Shown here: positions 38,030-47,507 of the stretch, piece after piece
How positions within the stretch are numbered: position 1 is the stretch's first letter
Layout: every line of letters begins with the position of its first letter
Assembly (NCBI GenBank): GCA_949286015.1
Contig: CASEBB010000027.1
Location: forward strand, 1-52,309
Reading direction: 5' to 3'
DNA from: an uncultured Succinivibrionaceae bacterium
Lineage (GTDB): Bacteria > Pseudomonadota > Gammaproteobacteria > Enterobacterales > Succinivibrionaceae
Length of the DNA: 52,309 nt
Notes under the pieces: model-generated
The model's database searches: none
Told to the model about the DNA's origin: nothing
Seen by the model: the letters and a program-made list of their open reading frames with translations, nothing else
Made by a program: the position numbers and the translations under genes

Positions 38030-38260
38030 ACCTTTGAGATCACAGCGCAGAGCCACATTTTAAGGTTGGTCAGAGTCACGGTTTAAGTGGAGTAGGTGCT
38101 AGCTGACCTTTGTGATACGGCAGAGCGCATCTTTAAGGGCATTTAGGGGCAGGCATTATTGCGTTGCCATGCTGCTTACAGCTGCTACCACCTTGAGATC
38201 AGGCCGCCATTGAAGCAGGCCCCGTGTTGAGAGGAGTCGCAACCACAGCGGAGAACACTC

Positions 38261-41200
38261 ATGGCGATCAAACAGCTCTCGCGACAATTAGCCAATCAAA
38301 TCGCCGCAGGCGAAGTCGTCGAAAACCCTGCCTCTGTCGTCAAAGAACTGCTCGAAAACGCTGTTGACGCCCACGCCACCTCCATTACCTTAGAGCTGCA
38401 TGCCGCCGGTAAAAACTACATCAAAGTTAGCGATAACGGCCAAGGCATCCCCCGTGACGAACTGCCTCTAGCCTTAGCTCCACACGCCACCTCCAAGATC
38501 TCCACCGTCGACGACCTCGCCGCCATTATGACCTTAGGCTTCCGTGGTGAAGCGCTTGCCTCCATTGCTGCTGTCTCTAAGCTGACGCTGACCTCCAATA
38601 CCGCAGGGCAGAGCAATGGCTTTCAGGTCGAGGTTGCAGGAGCTGATCAGCACCCTCTCATTGCCCCAGCTGCCCATCCTATTGGTACTTCGGTCGTGGT
38701 GCGGGAGCTCTTTTTTAACACCCCTGCACGCCGCCGCTTCTTAAAAAGCGATCGCTACGAGTTTAATAAGGTACGCGACATCTTTGTGCGCATTGCCTTA
38801 GTCAACTACGGTATCGAGTTTAAGCTTTTTAATGAGGGTAAGCTCGTCATCCATGCCCCAGCTACGGATAAGGCCGGTATTGCTCAGCGCATTGTGCGCC
38901 TCTTAGGTAACGACTTTCGGCAGGACATCATTAACGTCGATAATCACGATCCTGTCTTTCAGCTGGCCATGCAGCGGGTGTATGAGGCCGATGCCTTTGG
39001 CATGAGTGTGGACTTTAGAGCCCACCCCGTGGATGCTAGCAGCACTTCTAATTTGCTGGAGCCACCACACCAGCCGGTACTGGGTATTCATGGCATCTTG
39101 CTCCGGCCACAGGTTGCGCGCCGTGCGGTGCCTGATAAGGTGGTCTTTTTCTTAAACGGCCGGTGTATGGGCGATAAGCTGGTGCTGCGTGCAATTCGTG
39201 AGGGCTTTTTACAGGCTCTTAATGCCAAGCACAACTTAAAGCCAAGTGTGCGCGGTGTGCTCTTTATGGACTGCGATCCGCACATTGTGGATGTTAACGT
39301 CCATCCGCGTAAGGATGAGGTGCGCTTTCATAACAGCAATGTCATCTTTGACTGTATTTCCACCACCATTAAGACCGCCCTCCTCTTACAGGGGGTGACG
39401 GCACAGAGCTTAGGGCAAGGTAGCCTCCAGCTTGAGTTTGATGCTGATGAGACAATGCAAGGAGACGAGCAGGGTGAGGCGCAGCCACTGTTTCGCGACT
39501 CGCCAACAGGTGGCAACAATGCTTTAGGGGAAGCAGCGCCGGTCACAGCTTCTGCTGCAACGGCACGCATGTTCCCTGATGGGGAGAGCTGTGCGACTCT
39601 GACTAACGCCACCACCACCACCACCGCTACCCCAACAACCACCGCTATGGGGACTACCAATGGTCGGGACATGACCAGAGCTAGGGGCGAAGCTCTCAGT
39701 GGTAGAGGCGCCTCTCGCGGTATGGGCACTATTAGCGAAGATAATGACGGTGCTAAGCGGGCATGGGCTGCTGATAGCGCTCTTTCGTTACAGGGCGCGG
39801 GGCAGGGTACGGCCTATCCTCAGGCGCTGGCTGCGGCGAGCTTTACGCGGGGGGAGCAGCGTGTCGAGCGCTTACGGCAAACAGTTGAGCAGTACCTGCA
39901 AAAGACGCAGCATGGGGTGTTTTCAAGTGCCAAAACGTGGGCACAGCCAACTATGCGCGGGGCGCTGACGGATTTTACGCAGCTCAAGGCGGGCTGGGCC
40001 GAGATGGAGGTGCAGAGACAGGCCCAGCAAGCTGTGCGTGATGAGCTCATCAATACGCAGGCAGTGACGCCAGCTCAGTCTGCACCAGCTCCTGCCACGA
40101 CTTCTGACAGTGCAGGCTTTGCTGCGCAAACAGCTGAGCAAAGACAAGAGCAGCTGAACGCAAATGCAGCGCAAAGCGCGCAAACTCAGTTTGAGACGCC
40201 AGCGCCGTTTGGCGCATCAGTGCAATTGGGCGCAACTGTGCTGCAAAACCAGCCTAGTGAGCTTGAGCTGCAAGGACTGCAAGGTAGGCAGGGGCAGAGC
40301 CAGCACAGGGAAATGGCGCAGTCTGCGTCTAACTCCGCTTGGGCCTCAAGGCTCAGCGCGCGCTTAAGCCAGCAAGAGCAACAACGCAGTGCAGAGCACT
40401 GGCAACAAGGGGCGGGCGCTGTACAGGGAGCAGTAGCAGCAGAGGCTGCTGACACGGCTCAAGCTGCTACTTATGGTCAGAGAGGCTTTGTCTCTACTGC
40501 GGGACAGAGCTTGTCTTCTCAGCAAAGCGCTCAGGGCGAAAGCGCGGATACTAGGGACTGGGGTGAGGAGTCGCCAGATTTGGGCTCTAACCCTAATCCT
40601 AACTCTAACCCTGAGGGGGATTTTACCCACAAGAGCATCGGGGCAGAGCAAGGTGCTGACGCTGCCTACGCTGCGGCGGCTGCTAGTGAGGACGACGATG
40701 ATGAGTCTGAAGAGCAGCGGGAATTTGGACGGCAGGTGGTGGATAAAGCCAACCTGCTGGCCCAGAACATTAAGCTCTTGAAGAAGGCGCGCTTAGCCCG
40801 CTTATCACCTTTTGAGCGGCAGCAGTATAAGCTGGGGCTGGTACAGGAGGAGAGTGCGCAGTTTTTATCGCTGGTAGCTCCTAATGTGCTGCTGTTTGCG
40901 CTGCGGCATCGGTACTTTTTAGCCAAGGGCTCAGATATCCTCACAGGTTGCTTAGCCTCTGACTATCAAGAGCAGGTGCATGAGGATGAGGTGCTAAGCT
41001 ACGATCTGGGCATTCCTTTTAGCTTTGCGGCAGCAAAGGAGCTGCTGGCGGCTTTTAAGAAAGAGGAAGTGCGCACAGCGGCACGGCGCTGCGGTTTTGC
41101 CTTACAGGCGCAACCTGCACGGGGCATGATTGCCATTATGCGGGCTCCACTGCTCTTGCAGGGGGTTAACCTTGCGCAGGTGTTGCCTCGGGCGCTGCAC

Positions 41201-41608
41201 TTAGTAGCGGCTGGTACCAATAGCATTAATGGGCAGGCGGGACTGGCCTCAGGCTTTGCGTCGCTTGATTCCTTAGTGGAAGCTGATGATAAGCAGCGAG
41301 CAGAAGCGCAGGCTCAGGGTAATGTAGCGGCGACGCAGGTTACTCCTACTTTTACCTTAGTGGCGTCTTATGTGACGCCAGAGCAGGGTGGTGGGGCGAT
41401 TGGTATCAATGGCAGCCACTGTCCACAGCAGCTGGCTCTGCTGTTAGCGGGGATGCGGGAGTGTGAGATTAACACGGAGATGGATGCGCGCACCTTGCTG
41501 GCGCAGTTGTTTAGGCTAGAGCAGTTGCGACCGCTCCTTGATAGGGGCTTGCTGCAAGAGCTGAATTTAGCGCAGCTGGCGCAGCAGATGGTGAGCTACA
41601 AGGCGTAG
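38261..41608 (+). CDS. mutL: DNA mismatch repair protein MutL with a very long central linker
   Basis: 1115 residues; E. coli MutL has 615. It couples mismatch recognition by MutS to downstream nicking. The GHKL ATPase N-terminal domain is complete: ELLENAVDAHAT (about 28-39), VSDNGQGIPRDE, HATSKIS, GFRGEALASIA, FFNTPARRRFLKS and VNVHPRKDEVRFH near 345-357. The C-terminal dimerisation domain begins near 860 (SAQFLSLVAPNVLLFALRHRYFL) and ends LLQELNLAQLAQQMV. No DQHA(x)2E(x)4E endonuclease motif is seen, as in E. coli. Between them about 465 residues (395-860) are Ala/Gln/Ser/Thr/Gly-rich with acidic clusters (EDDDDESEEQ) and a poly-Thr run. GGAG stands 7 bases before ATG 38261. Confidence 0.95.
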   Translation: MAIKQLSRQLANQIAAGEVVENPASVVKELLENAVDAHATSITLELHAAGKNYIKVSDNGQGIPRDELPLALAPHATSKISTVDDLAAIMTLGFRGEALASIAAVSKLTLTSNTAGQSNGFQVEVAGADQHPLIAPAAHPIGTSVVVRELFFNTPARRRFLKSDRYEFNKVRDIFVRIALVNYGIEFKLFNEGKLVIHAPATDKAGIAQRIVRLLGNDFRQDIINVDNHDPVFQLAMQRVYEADAFGMSVDFRAHPVDASSTSNLLEPPHQPVLGIHGILLRPQVARRAVPDKVVFFLNGRCMGDKLVLRAIREGFLQALNAKHNLKPSVRGVLFMDCDPHIVDVNVHPRKDEVRFHNSNVIFDCISTTIKTALLLQGVTAQSLGQGSLQLEFDADETMQGDEQGEAQPLFRDSPTGGNNALGEAAPVTASAATARMFPDGESCATLTNATTTTTATPTTTAMGTTNGRDMTRARGEALSGRGASRGMGTISEDNDGAKRAWAADSALSLQGAGQGTAYPQALAAASFTRGEQRVERLRQTVEQYLQKTQHGVFSSAKTWAQPTMRGALTDFTQLKAGWAEMEVQRQAQQAVRDELINTQAVTPAQSAPAPATTSDSAGFAAQTAEQRQEQLNANAAQSAQTQFETPAPFGASVQLGATVLQNQPSELELQGLQGRQGQSQHREMAQSASNSAWASRLSARLSQQEQQRSAEHWQQGAGAVQGAVAAEAADTAQAATYGQRGFVSTAGQSLSSQQSAQGESADTRDWGEESPDLGSNPNPNSNPEGDFTHKSIGAEQGADAAYAAAAASEDDDDESEEQREFGRQVVDKANLLAQNIKLLKKARLARLSPFERQQYKLGLVQEESAQFLSLVAPNVLLFALRHRYFLAKGSDILTGCLASDYQEQVHEDEVLSYDLGIPFSFAAAKELLAAFKKEEVRTAARRCGFALQAQPARGMIAIMRAPLLLQGVNLAQVLPRALHLVAAGTNSINGQAGLASGFASLDSLVEADDKQRAEAQAQGNVAATQVTPTFTLVASYVTPEQGGGAIGINGSHCPQQLALLLAGMRECEINTEMDARTLLAQLFRLEQLRPLLDRGLLQELNLAQLAQQMVSYKA

Positions 41609-42295
41609 GCTACTACGAGGTGTGGCAGACAGGGTGAACGCCACCATCTAAAAGTAAGGTTCAGCAGCAAAACGGCGCATGATGCACCTTACTCTAAAGG
41701 TAGACAGTGCCACCGCCACCACCACCACCACAACAACAACAACTTGGAGTGTCAGCTGACAATTAGTGGCTGGGGGAGCTTAGCTGGGCCACAACATATC
41801 TCGATGGTGGGTATGAGGCAGTGCCTTACGTGGAGTGTTGGCCGATTACTCTGGAGTAGAGCGTTGCTTGAGTTAGGGGCGGGCGCTGCTAAGCTTGATA
41901 CACTTAAGCCCGCTAAAAAGCTCACCATTATCCTTGCAGCCACAACCCCCACACTAAGCCCAATTTTGCCGCAACTACAATTAGCGCCATTCTTGTCTGC
42001 TAGTCGACTAGATTGAGGCCCTGCCCACAAAAATCACGTTTGCTCTGCTCTCAACTTTTCGCACACGCCTTAAGACTGCTAATATAGATAGGTGCAAGCT
42101 GGGATTTTGTTTTGCCGTAAACTGTTGCTTCCCAAGACTAGCTACAGGTGCTATCCCCTTGCTACTGCCCACGAAACGCAGAGAGGAAACAAACCTCTCT
42201 TTGGCGTCGCTGTAGGTGGTAAATGGCACGCTGGCTGGGTCGGTGAGGAGTCAGTGCTGCCAGCGACTCTAATTTTCGCTCAAAGTGGGTTTTGC
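41609..42295. other. Gap (687 bp) between mutL and the GntR regulator
   Basis: No credible gene on either strand. It contains a triplet run (41709-41743) and an AT-richer stretch near 42080 (GCTAATATAGATAGG) that may hold a -10 element for the regulator. In E. coli mutL and miaA overlap, so the gap and the following regulator interrupt the ancestral order. Confidence 0.5.
41709..41743. repeat. CCA/CAA triplet repeat
   Basis: A run of CCACCGCCACC(ACC)n(ACA)n type, then ACTTGG, in non-coding DNA 100 bp after the mutL stop. Related ACC runs occur inside mutL (about 39607-39650) and before recJ. Confidence 0.9.
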
Positions 42296-43504
42296 ATGTC
42301 TGCTGCAAGTACTATCGTCCTCCCTCGCTTGCGATTGTCCTCCAAGAGGGTGATCAGCGCCCAAATTTACGATTTCTTACGTAAGCTCATCATTGAGACC
42401 ACCATTAAGCCTGGCACGCTCCTGTCTGAAAATGCCCTGTCCGAGCACTTTCATGTCTCCAGACAGCCCGTGCGCGAGGCCTTAATGGGCCTAAGCTATG
42501 AGGGACTCTTGTCCGTGCTGCCACAGCGTGGCTCGGTAGTGGAGCGTATCTCTGTCAGTGCGCTGCAGCAGGCGGTCTTTATTCGTACCGCTATTGAAAA
42601 GGAGTGCTTGCTCAACTTCATTAAGCTCGACAAGCACACCCGCACGCGCTTATTGCAGCAAATTGAAAAGGTCATTGCGCAGCAGAATGAGTGCGATATG
42701 AAGTACTCCACGCTCAAACTCGACCTTGCAGAGGAGTCTTTGGCCGACAAGATCGTTACCGCTGCGAGAACTGCAGCCAATATCAGGCCCTTAAGTCAAG
42801 CGCAAGCTGCCGTGGATGCCAAGCGCTTAGCGCTTAACCACATTCCTCAGCACACCGTGCGCACCAGCAAGCGGCGCAAGAGCCCAACGGCCTCGATGCC
42901 CGTGACGCTGGCTCCTGCTGCTATTGAGAGCAGCGATGAGGTGATTGACGATGAGCATCTTGTCGCCGAGAAGCGCTTTGGTGAGGTTACAGCAGCTACC
43001 TCCGATAAGGAGCTGAGCTTAGACAAGGCTGCGGCTCTTAACTCCGAGCAGGAACGTCAGGAAGAGCAAGAGGCGCGGGAAAAGGAGTGGCGTGCCACCT
43101 ACTTGCGCTTAGATGACGCTTTTCATGAGCGGCTGTGCTCCATGTCCGGCGCGCCCATGGCGTGGGACACAGTGCAGCTGATCAAGGGGCAGATGGATCG
43201 TATCCGCTTCTTTACCTTTCATCAGATCACGCCAACTGAGGTGCTGACCAACGAGCATTGGCAGATCTTTGAGGGGCTGAAGGCGGAGAATTACCCACTA
43301 TGCCTGACTCTCCTTGAGGCGCACTTAAGCACCATTAATGAGAGCCACAAGAGCGTGATGCGCCGCTATCGTGACTGGTTTAGCCCTGAGTCGCTGGCTC
43401 AGCTGGATGCCGAGGATGAAAAGGCGCGCCTCAAGGCTGAAGAGGAGCGCGCGAAGATTAGAGCGCGTACAAAGGCCAGAGGCCGATCCCTCTCTGGTCG
43501 CTAA
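42296..43504 (+). CDS. GntR-family (FadR/FCD) transcriptional regulator with an inserted segment
   Basis: 402 residues, well above the usual 220-250. An N-terminal winged helix-turn-helix is clear at about 20-80 (IKPGTLLSENALSEHFHVSRQ, PVREALMGLSYEGLLSV, PQRGSVVE). The FCD ligand-binding domain follows, with VFIRTAIEKECL (about 95), the metal-type DDAFHERLCSMSG (about 271-283) and HWQIFEGLKAENYPLCLTLL near 320. Between the first and second parts of the FCD domain about 120 residues (145-268) of Ala/Glu/Gln/Lys-rich sequence are inserted. ATG 42296 is used because the HTH follows it; the codons before it have no conserved features. It stands between mutL and miaA; its effector and targets are unknown. 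Confidence 0.88.
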   Translation: MSAASTIVLPRLRLSSKRVISAQIYDFLRKLIIETTIKPGTLLSENALSEHFHVSRQPVREALMGLSYEGLLSVLPQRGSVVERISVSALQQAVFIRTAIEKECLLNFIKLDKHTRTRLLQQIEKVIAQQNECDMKYSTLKLDLAEESLADKIVTAARTAANIRPLSQAQAAVDAKRLALNHIPQHTVRTSKRRKSPTASMPVTLAPAAIESSDEVIDDEHLVAEKRFGEVTAATSDKELSLDKAAALNSEQERQEEQEAREKEWRATYLRLDDAFHERLCSMSGAPMAWDTVQLIKGQMDRIRFFTFHQITPTEVLTNEHWQIFEGLKAENYPLCLTLLEAHLSTINESHKSVMRRYRDWFSPESLAQLDAEDEKARLKAEEERAKIRARTKARGRSLSGR

Positions 43505-43609
43505 TGCTTAACCTCAAGGGGGTCCCCTCTTTTAAGGAGTCAGGTGGCTAAGACGCAGCAGGTTAGGTTGGTAGGCAGACAGGCAAGCAGGAAGGAAGAG
43601 GAAGAAGAG

Positions 43610-44662
43610 ATGTGTGAAGCGCTGGTCATCTTAGGCCCAACCGCATCTGGCAAGAGTGCACTGGCGTTACAGTTAGCTCAGCACCTGCGCGCGGAGATCA
43701 TTTCGCTGGACTCGGCGCTGGTGTATAAGGGCATGGACGTGGGTACGGCTAAGCCTACAGCAGACGAGCTTAGTATCTGCCCGCACCATCTCATTGATAT
43801 CTGCGATCCTGCTGACAGCTACAGTGCGGCACAATTTCGGTCAGACTGCATTGCCCTTGTCGGGGAAATCCGTGCGCGCGGTGCGCTGCCTATTATTTGT
43901 GGTGGCACCATGATGTACTACAAAGCTCTGGTCGATGGCCTCTCCCCTGTGCCTACTTCCACCCCTGAGGTTAGAGCAAAGGTGCAAGCCCTTGCCGATG
44001 AGCAAGGCTGGCCTGCGCTGCATCAGCTCTTAGCGCAGTATGACCCTCCTCTGTATGCGAAGCTGGCTCCTAATGATAAGCAGCGGGTGGCGCGGGCTCT
44101 GGAGGTGTACTTTTTAACGGGGCGCGCGATGAGCAGCTTTTTACAGCAGCCTAAAGAGGCTTGCCCTTTTACGCGCTTAGAGCTGGTCTTGCTGCCAAAG
44201 AACAACGACCGCACTCACTTGCGTGAGGTGATTCGCCAGCGTTTTGTGCAGATGCTAGAGCAGGAGCATGGCTTACTTGAAGAAACGCAAGCTCTCTTAG
44301 ATCGTGGCATTGACCCTAATGCTCCAGCGATGCGCGCTGTGGGCTACAGACAAGCTGCAATGTACTTACAAGGTGAGGTCAGCTATGAGCAAATGATTGA
44401 GCTCGGCGTAATTGCTACGGCGCGCTTGGCTAAGCACCAGATGACATGGCTGCGTGGCGGCTTAAAAGGTGAAGAGAGTAGTGGTAAGGCTGACGCTGCT
44501 GAGACGCGGCTTCCACACGATACCACCACAACCACGGTGACGGCTGATGCCACGGAGCGGCATTATTTATGGTTTGAGGAGCCGGATAAGCTGGAGCGGG
44601 CGCTTACCATTATGAAGAGCCACTCACAGCTGTGGGCGTATGCGCAGGCAGCGACTCTGTAA
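43610..44662 (+). CDS. miaA: tRNA dimethylallyltransferase MiaA
   Basis: 350 residues (E. coli 316). It adds the dimethylallyl group to A37 of tRNAs reading UNN codons. P-loop ILGPTASGKSALALQLA at about 6-22, then IISLDSALVYKGMDVGTAKP (a DSxxVYKGMDIGTAKP motif), HHLIDICDP, the GGTMMYYKAL motif, and NDKQRVARALEVY, and further downstream AVGYRQAAMYL. ATG 43610 follows GGAAGAGGAAGAAGAG; the in-frame GTG 22 codons upstream gives a basic extension without conservation. Near the C-terminus about 30 residues (GEESSGKADAAETRLPH, then five Thr) look inserted compared with E. coli. Confidence 0.96.
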   Translation: MCEALVILGPTASGKSALALQLAQHLRAEIISLDSALVYKGMDVGTAKPTADELSICPHHLIDICDPADSYSAAQFRSDCIALVGEIRARGALPIICGGTMMYYKALVDGLSPVPTSTPEVRAKVQALADEQGWPALHQLLAQYDPPLYAKLAPNDKQRVARALEVYFLTGRAMSSFLQQPKEACPFTRLELVLLPKNNDRTHLREVIRQRFVQMLEQEHGLLEETQALLDRGIDPNAPAMRAVGYRQAAMYLQGEVSYEQMIELGVIATARLAKHQMTWLRGGLKGEESSGKADAAETRLPHDTTTTTVTADATERHYLWFEEPDKLERALTIMKSHSQLWAYAQAATL

Positions 44663-45507
44663 AAGAAAAGCACTGGTTGTTCAGAGAGCTCAAGCAGATT
44701 GTAGGCACAGAGTATGCGTTATATACTCGATTTTGGAGGCAGAGCGTGCCTCGGTTCGTTAGTGGTAGGGTTATCCGTTGGACAAGAATGAGTAAGGCGA
44801 TACCTGAAGGTGATGCCGGATGGTGGGGCAGACAGTGTCTCTGTCTAGAGCCAGCGAGCTTGTAGAAGCTGCAGAGGTTGCTTAACCCCATATAGCCATG
44901 TAGTAATGGACTCTTGCGTCATTCAGGATCAGCTAAAGGAGCGCTACAAAATGCTCCATGGTGTTGTGACTGGAGATAGCTGCAGGGAAAGAGCTATCTT
45001 GTAATGTGGTGAGACTGTCTTATTTTATCTGGGTGTAAGGCGTGGCATATGCGCAGAGGTGACTGCTGCTGGCGCGCCGCTTCTGGCACAGGCACAGGCA
45101 TAGGCCTCTTTTCAGTGAAGCTTAGCTTAGCTACGCTTTAGCTTAGCTGTACGCCTGCCAGCCTGCTAGGCGATAAGAAGACAGAGCAATGGTTGTTTGG
45201 GGGTGCTGCGATGCTGATCTTATAGTTGATCACGAATGCAGGGGATGGTGGTTGTGGTGCAAACGCTATTGCACCTTAGGTAAGACAAGAACTAGCAGAC
45301 ACCTAAGCGTAGGTGCCTTGCTATAGGGCTTTGTTTTGTTTAAAGCAGCCTTTATCCGGCGTTCAGTCGCCTTGGGGCTAAGACTTACCTTGCCACCATG
45401 CAAAACATCAAGTTTGTTAGTAGCACTGCTATGGTGTGAGGCGCTACTTTAATGCGATGCACCATGCAGTACACAGAGCCTGTCTTAGAGGCTCACTCAA
45501 GGATTTT
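44663..45507. other. Gap (845 bp) at the usual hfq position
   Basis: Between miaA and hflX, where hfq lies in most gammaproteobacteria, no reading frame on either strand contains Hfq motifs (such as NGIKLQG or YKHAISTV). Repetitive features include GCTTAGCTTAGCTACGCTTT (45118-45146, imperfect direct and inverted repeats) and GGCACAGGCACAGGCATAGG (about 45078). No tRNA or clear terminator was found. A promoter for hflX is probably here but could not be placed. Confidence 0.6.
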
Positions 45508-46860
45508 ATGGCGGAAAAAGAATTTACTGCTTTGGGCCCAACCATCTTGGTGCATGTGGAGTTACCACAAGCCAAGAATCAAGAAGATCTCGAGGAACTG
45601 CATCGTTTAGCCGAGTCCGCAGGCGCGGAAATCCGTGATGCCATTGTCTGTCGCCGTGACGGCATTGATCCGCGTACCTATATCGGCTCAGGTAAGGTGC
45701 AAGAGGTCGCTGCCGCTGTGCAGGCGCATGAGGCCGAAGTGGTGGTGTTTAATAGCCCACTGACGCCAGCACAAGAGCGTAATCTCGAAAAAGAGATCGG
45801 CGTGCGTGTTATGGATCGTATCGCACTGATCCTCGTGATCTTTGCGATGCGTGCGCGCACTTATGAGGGTAAGTTGCAAGTTGAGCTGGCACAGCTGCAC
45901 TACGAGCAAGCGCGCTTAGTGCGTGGCTGGACTCACCTTGAACGACAAAAGGGTGGCTTTGGTTTACGTGGTGGCCCTGGCGAGACGCAGATTGAGCTCG
46001 ACCGTCGTGCCTTACGCGAGCGCATTGCAGCCATTAAAGAAGACTTAGAGGTGGTGGCGCGCCGCCGTGAGCAAAACCGCGCGCAGCGTAAGAAGAACGC
46101 GATTCCGGTGGTGTCCTTTGTTGGCTATACCAACGCCGGTAAGTCCACGCTCTTTAATCGCCTCACCAGAAGTGAGGTCTATGCCGCAGACCAGCTCTTT
46201 GCTACCTTAGACCCAACCTTACGCAACATGGTGCTGCCAACGATTGGCAAGGTGGTCTTTGCCGATACCGTGGGCTTTATTCGCCACTTGCCACACGAAC
46301 TGGTCGCTGCCTTCCGTGCTACCTTAGAGGAGACGGTGCAGTCTGATTTGCTGCTGCATATCATCGACATCGCTGATCCGCGCATCGAAGAAAACATGGA
46401 AGCGGTGCAGGCGGTGCTCGCGCAGATTAAGGCCGATCAGGTGCCAAGCCTCTTGGTCTTTAATAAGTCCGACCTCAAAGCAGAGGTGGCAGCTGGCATC
46501 GTGCGCGATGAGAGTGGCAAGCCACTGCGCGTCAATGTCTCTGCTAAGACGGGCGCGGGCTTAGACGACCTGTTACAAGCCGTGGCGGAGCTTCTGACCT
46601 TAGACCAGTGTGAGTTTACGGTGTGCTTGCAGCCACAGGATGGCAAGCTGCGCTCGCTCTTGTATGAGACCAAGGCCATTGTGGGCAGCAGCTATGATGA
46701 GCAGGGCCATGAGCACTTGCAAATCAAGCTTAAGCCTAGCGATGCGGCGCGCTTAAATAAGCTTACTGCGGGGAGGCTGGGGGCTTGTGTGGAGGGCTTT
46801 ACTGGTAAGGGCCTGCCATGGGAGCAAGAGGAAGATTTTGGCTTTGAGGATGTGGAGTAG
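45508..46860 (+). CDS. hflX: Ribosome-associated GTPase HflX
   Basis: 450 residues (E. coli 426). It rescues or splits stalled 70S ribosomes under stress. The N-terminal HflX domain contains RDGIDPRTYIGSGKVQEV and the glycine-rich GGFGLRGGPGETQIELDRR near 150-168. G-domain motifs: G1 GYTNAGKSTLF (about 206-216), G3 DTVGFIRHLPHELVAAF, G4 NKSDLK and a later SAKTGAGLDDL (G5-like). ATG 45508 has AAGGA four bases upstream; an in-frame GTG at 45436 gives 24 residues without family character. It precedes hflK by 647 bp, much more than in E. coli. Confidence 0.96.
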   Translation: MAEKEFTALGPTILVHVELPQAKNQEDLEELHRLAESAGAEIRDAIVCRRDGIDPRTYIGSGKVQEVAAAVQAHEAEVVVFNSPLTPAQERNLEKEIGVRVMDRIALILVIFAMRARTYEGKLQVELAQLHYEQARLVRGWTHLERQKGGFGLRGGPGETQIELDRRALRERIAAIKEDLEVVARRREQNRAQRKKNAIPVVSFVGYTNAGKSTLFNRLTRSEVYAADQLFATLDPTLRNMVLPTIGKVVFADTVGFIRHLPHELVAAFRATLEETVQSDLLLHIIDIADPRIEENMEAVQAVLAQIKADQVPSLLVFNKSDLKAEVAAGIVRDESGKPLRVNVSAKTGAGLDDLLQAVAELLTLDQCEFTVCLQPQDGKLRSLLYETKAIVGSSYDEQGHEHLQIKLKPSDAARLNKLTAGRLGACVEGFTGKGLPWEQEEDFGFEDVE

Positions 46861-47507
46861 GGCTTACAACCTACTCTAGAGCGTCGCTCACTTTAAGTGG
46901 GCGTGGTTCTTTCGGGCTACTCTGGTGCCACTTTTAGGAGGGTGGCAATTTTAGGATGGTGGCACGGTTAAGCGCTCATTAGCAGTAGCCACCATCTCAT
47001 CGCCGCCGAGATAGAGAGAAAGAGAGGCAAGAGCAACATCACCGCAAAAAGCAGCTATCTCAGCGCTACTACCTGAGATTTATGAGCAAGAAGAGCCTGT
47101 ACGCGCTTGCAAAGCCGTGCTCTAAGCGTGCGCTAAGCGTTTGTGTGCTACAAAGAGCATTTCTAGCAGCGCAGTGTTTGTAGCGCCTTACCTCCCCGCA
47201 GGCACGTGTGTCCTTGGGGAAACGCGCCGGTATGACGTCCTCAAAGAGCCTGTGTTGAATCGCAGGCGGGCTAATTTGGTCGTGCTGCCAAAACTAACGC
47301 TTTGTTGCTAAAATAGCTAATTTAGCGATTGAATCTGCACTCTTGCTCCGGTCTCAAGCTCAAGATAGGGGACACAGGTTGCACTTTTGTACATGACGAG
47401 CCTTTGCTTCTTTAGGCTCGAATGGGATTCTGGTGCCTTAGAGGCGCTGCGGTCGCTGTTTGGTATTGTCTGACAGGATTAGCTTGTCGGCTGGATTGAC
47501 ATACGGC
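46861..47507. other. Gap (647 bp) between hflX and hflK with two inverted repeats
   Basis: No gene. GTGCCAC (46925-46931) and GTGGCAC (46959-46965) form an inverted repeat enclosing a near-direct repeat (TTTTAGGAGGGTGGCA / TTTTAGGATGGTGGCA), possibly a terminator or regulatory hairpin after hflX. GCTAAA (47307-47312) and TTTAGC (47321-47326) form a second, AT-rich palindrome about 180 bp before hflK that could be an operator. No sigma70 promoter was convincing. Confidence 0.5.

Noticed and set aside
41744..42030. Overlapping ~90-codon frames on both strands after mutL
   Set aside because: Neither shows a ribosome-binding site, known motif or coding-like bias; each is the shadow of the other.
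45436..45507. 24-codon GTG-started extension of hflX
   Set aside because: ATG 45508 has AAGGA just upstream and begins the protein at the family's usual point.
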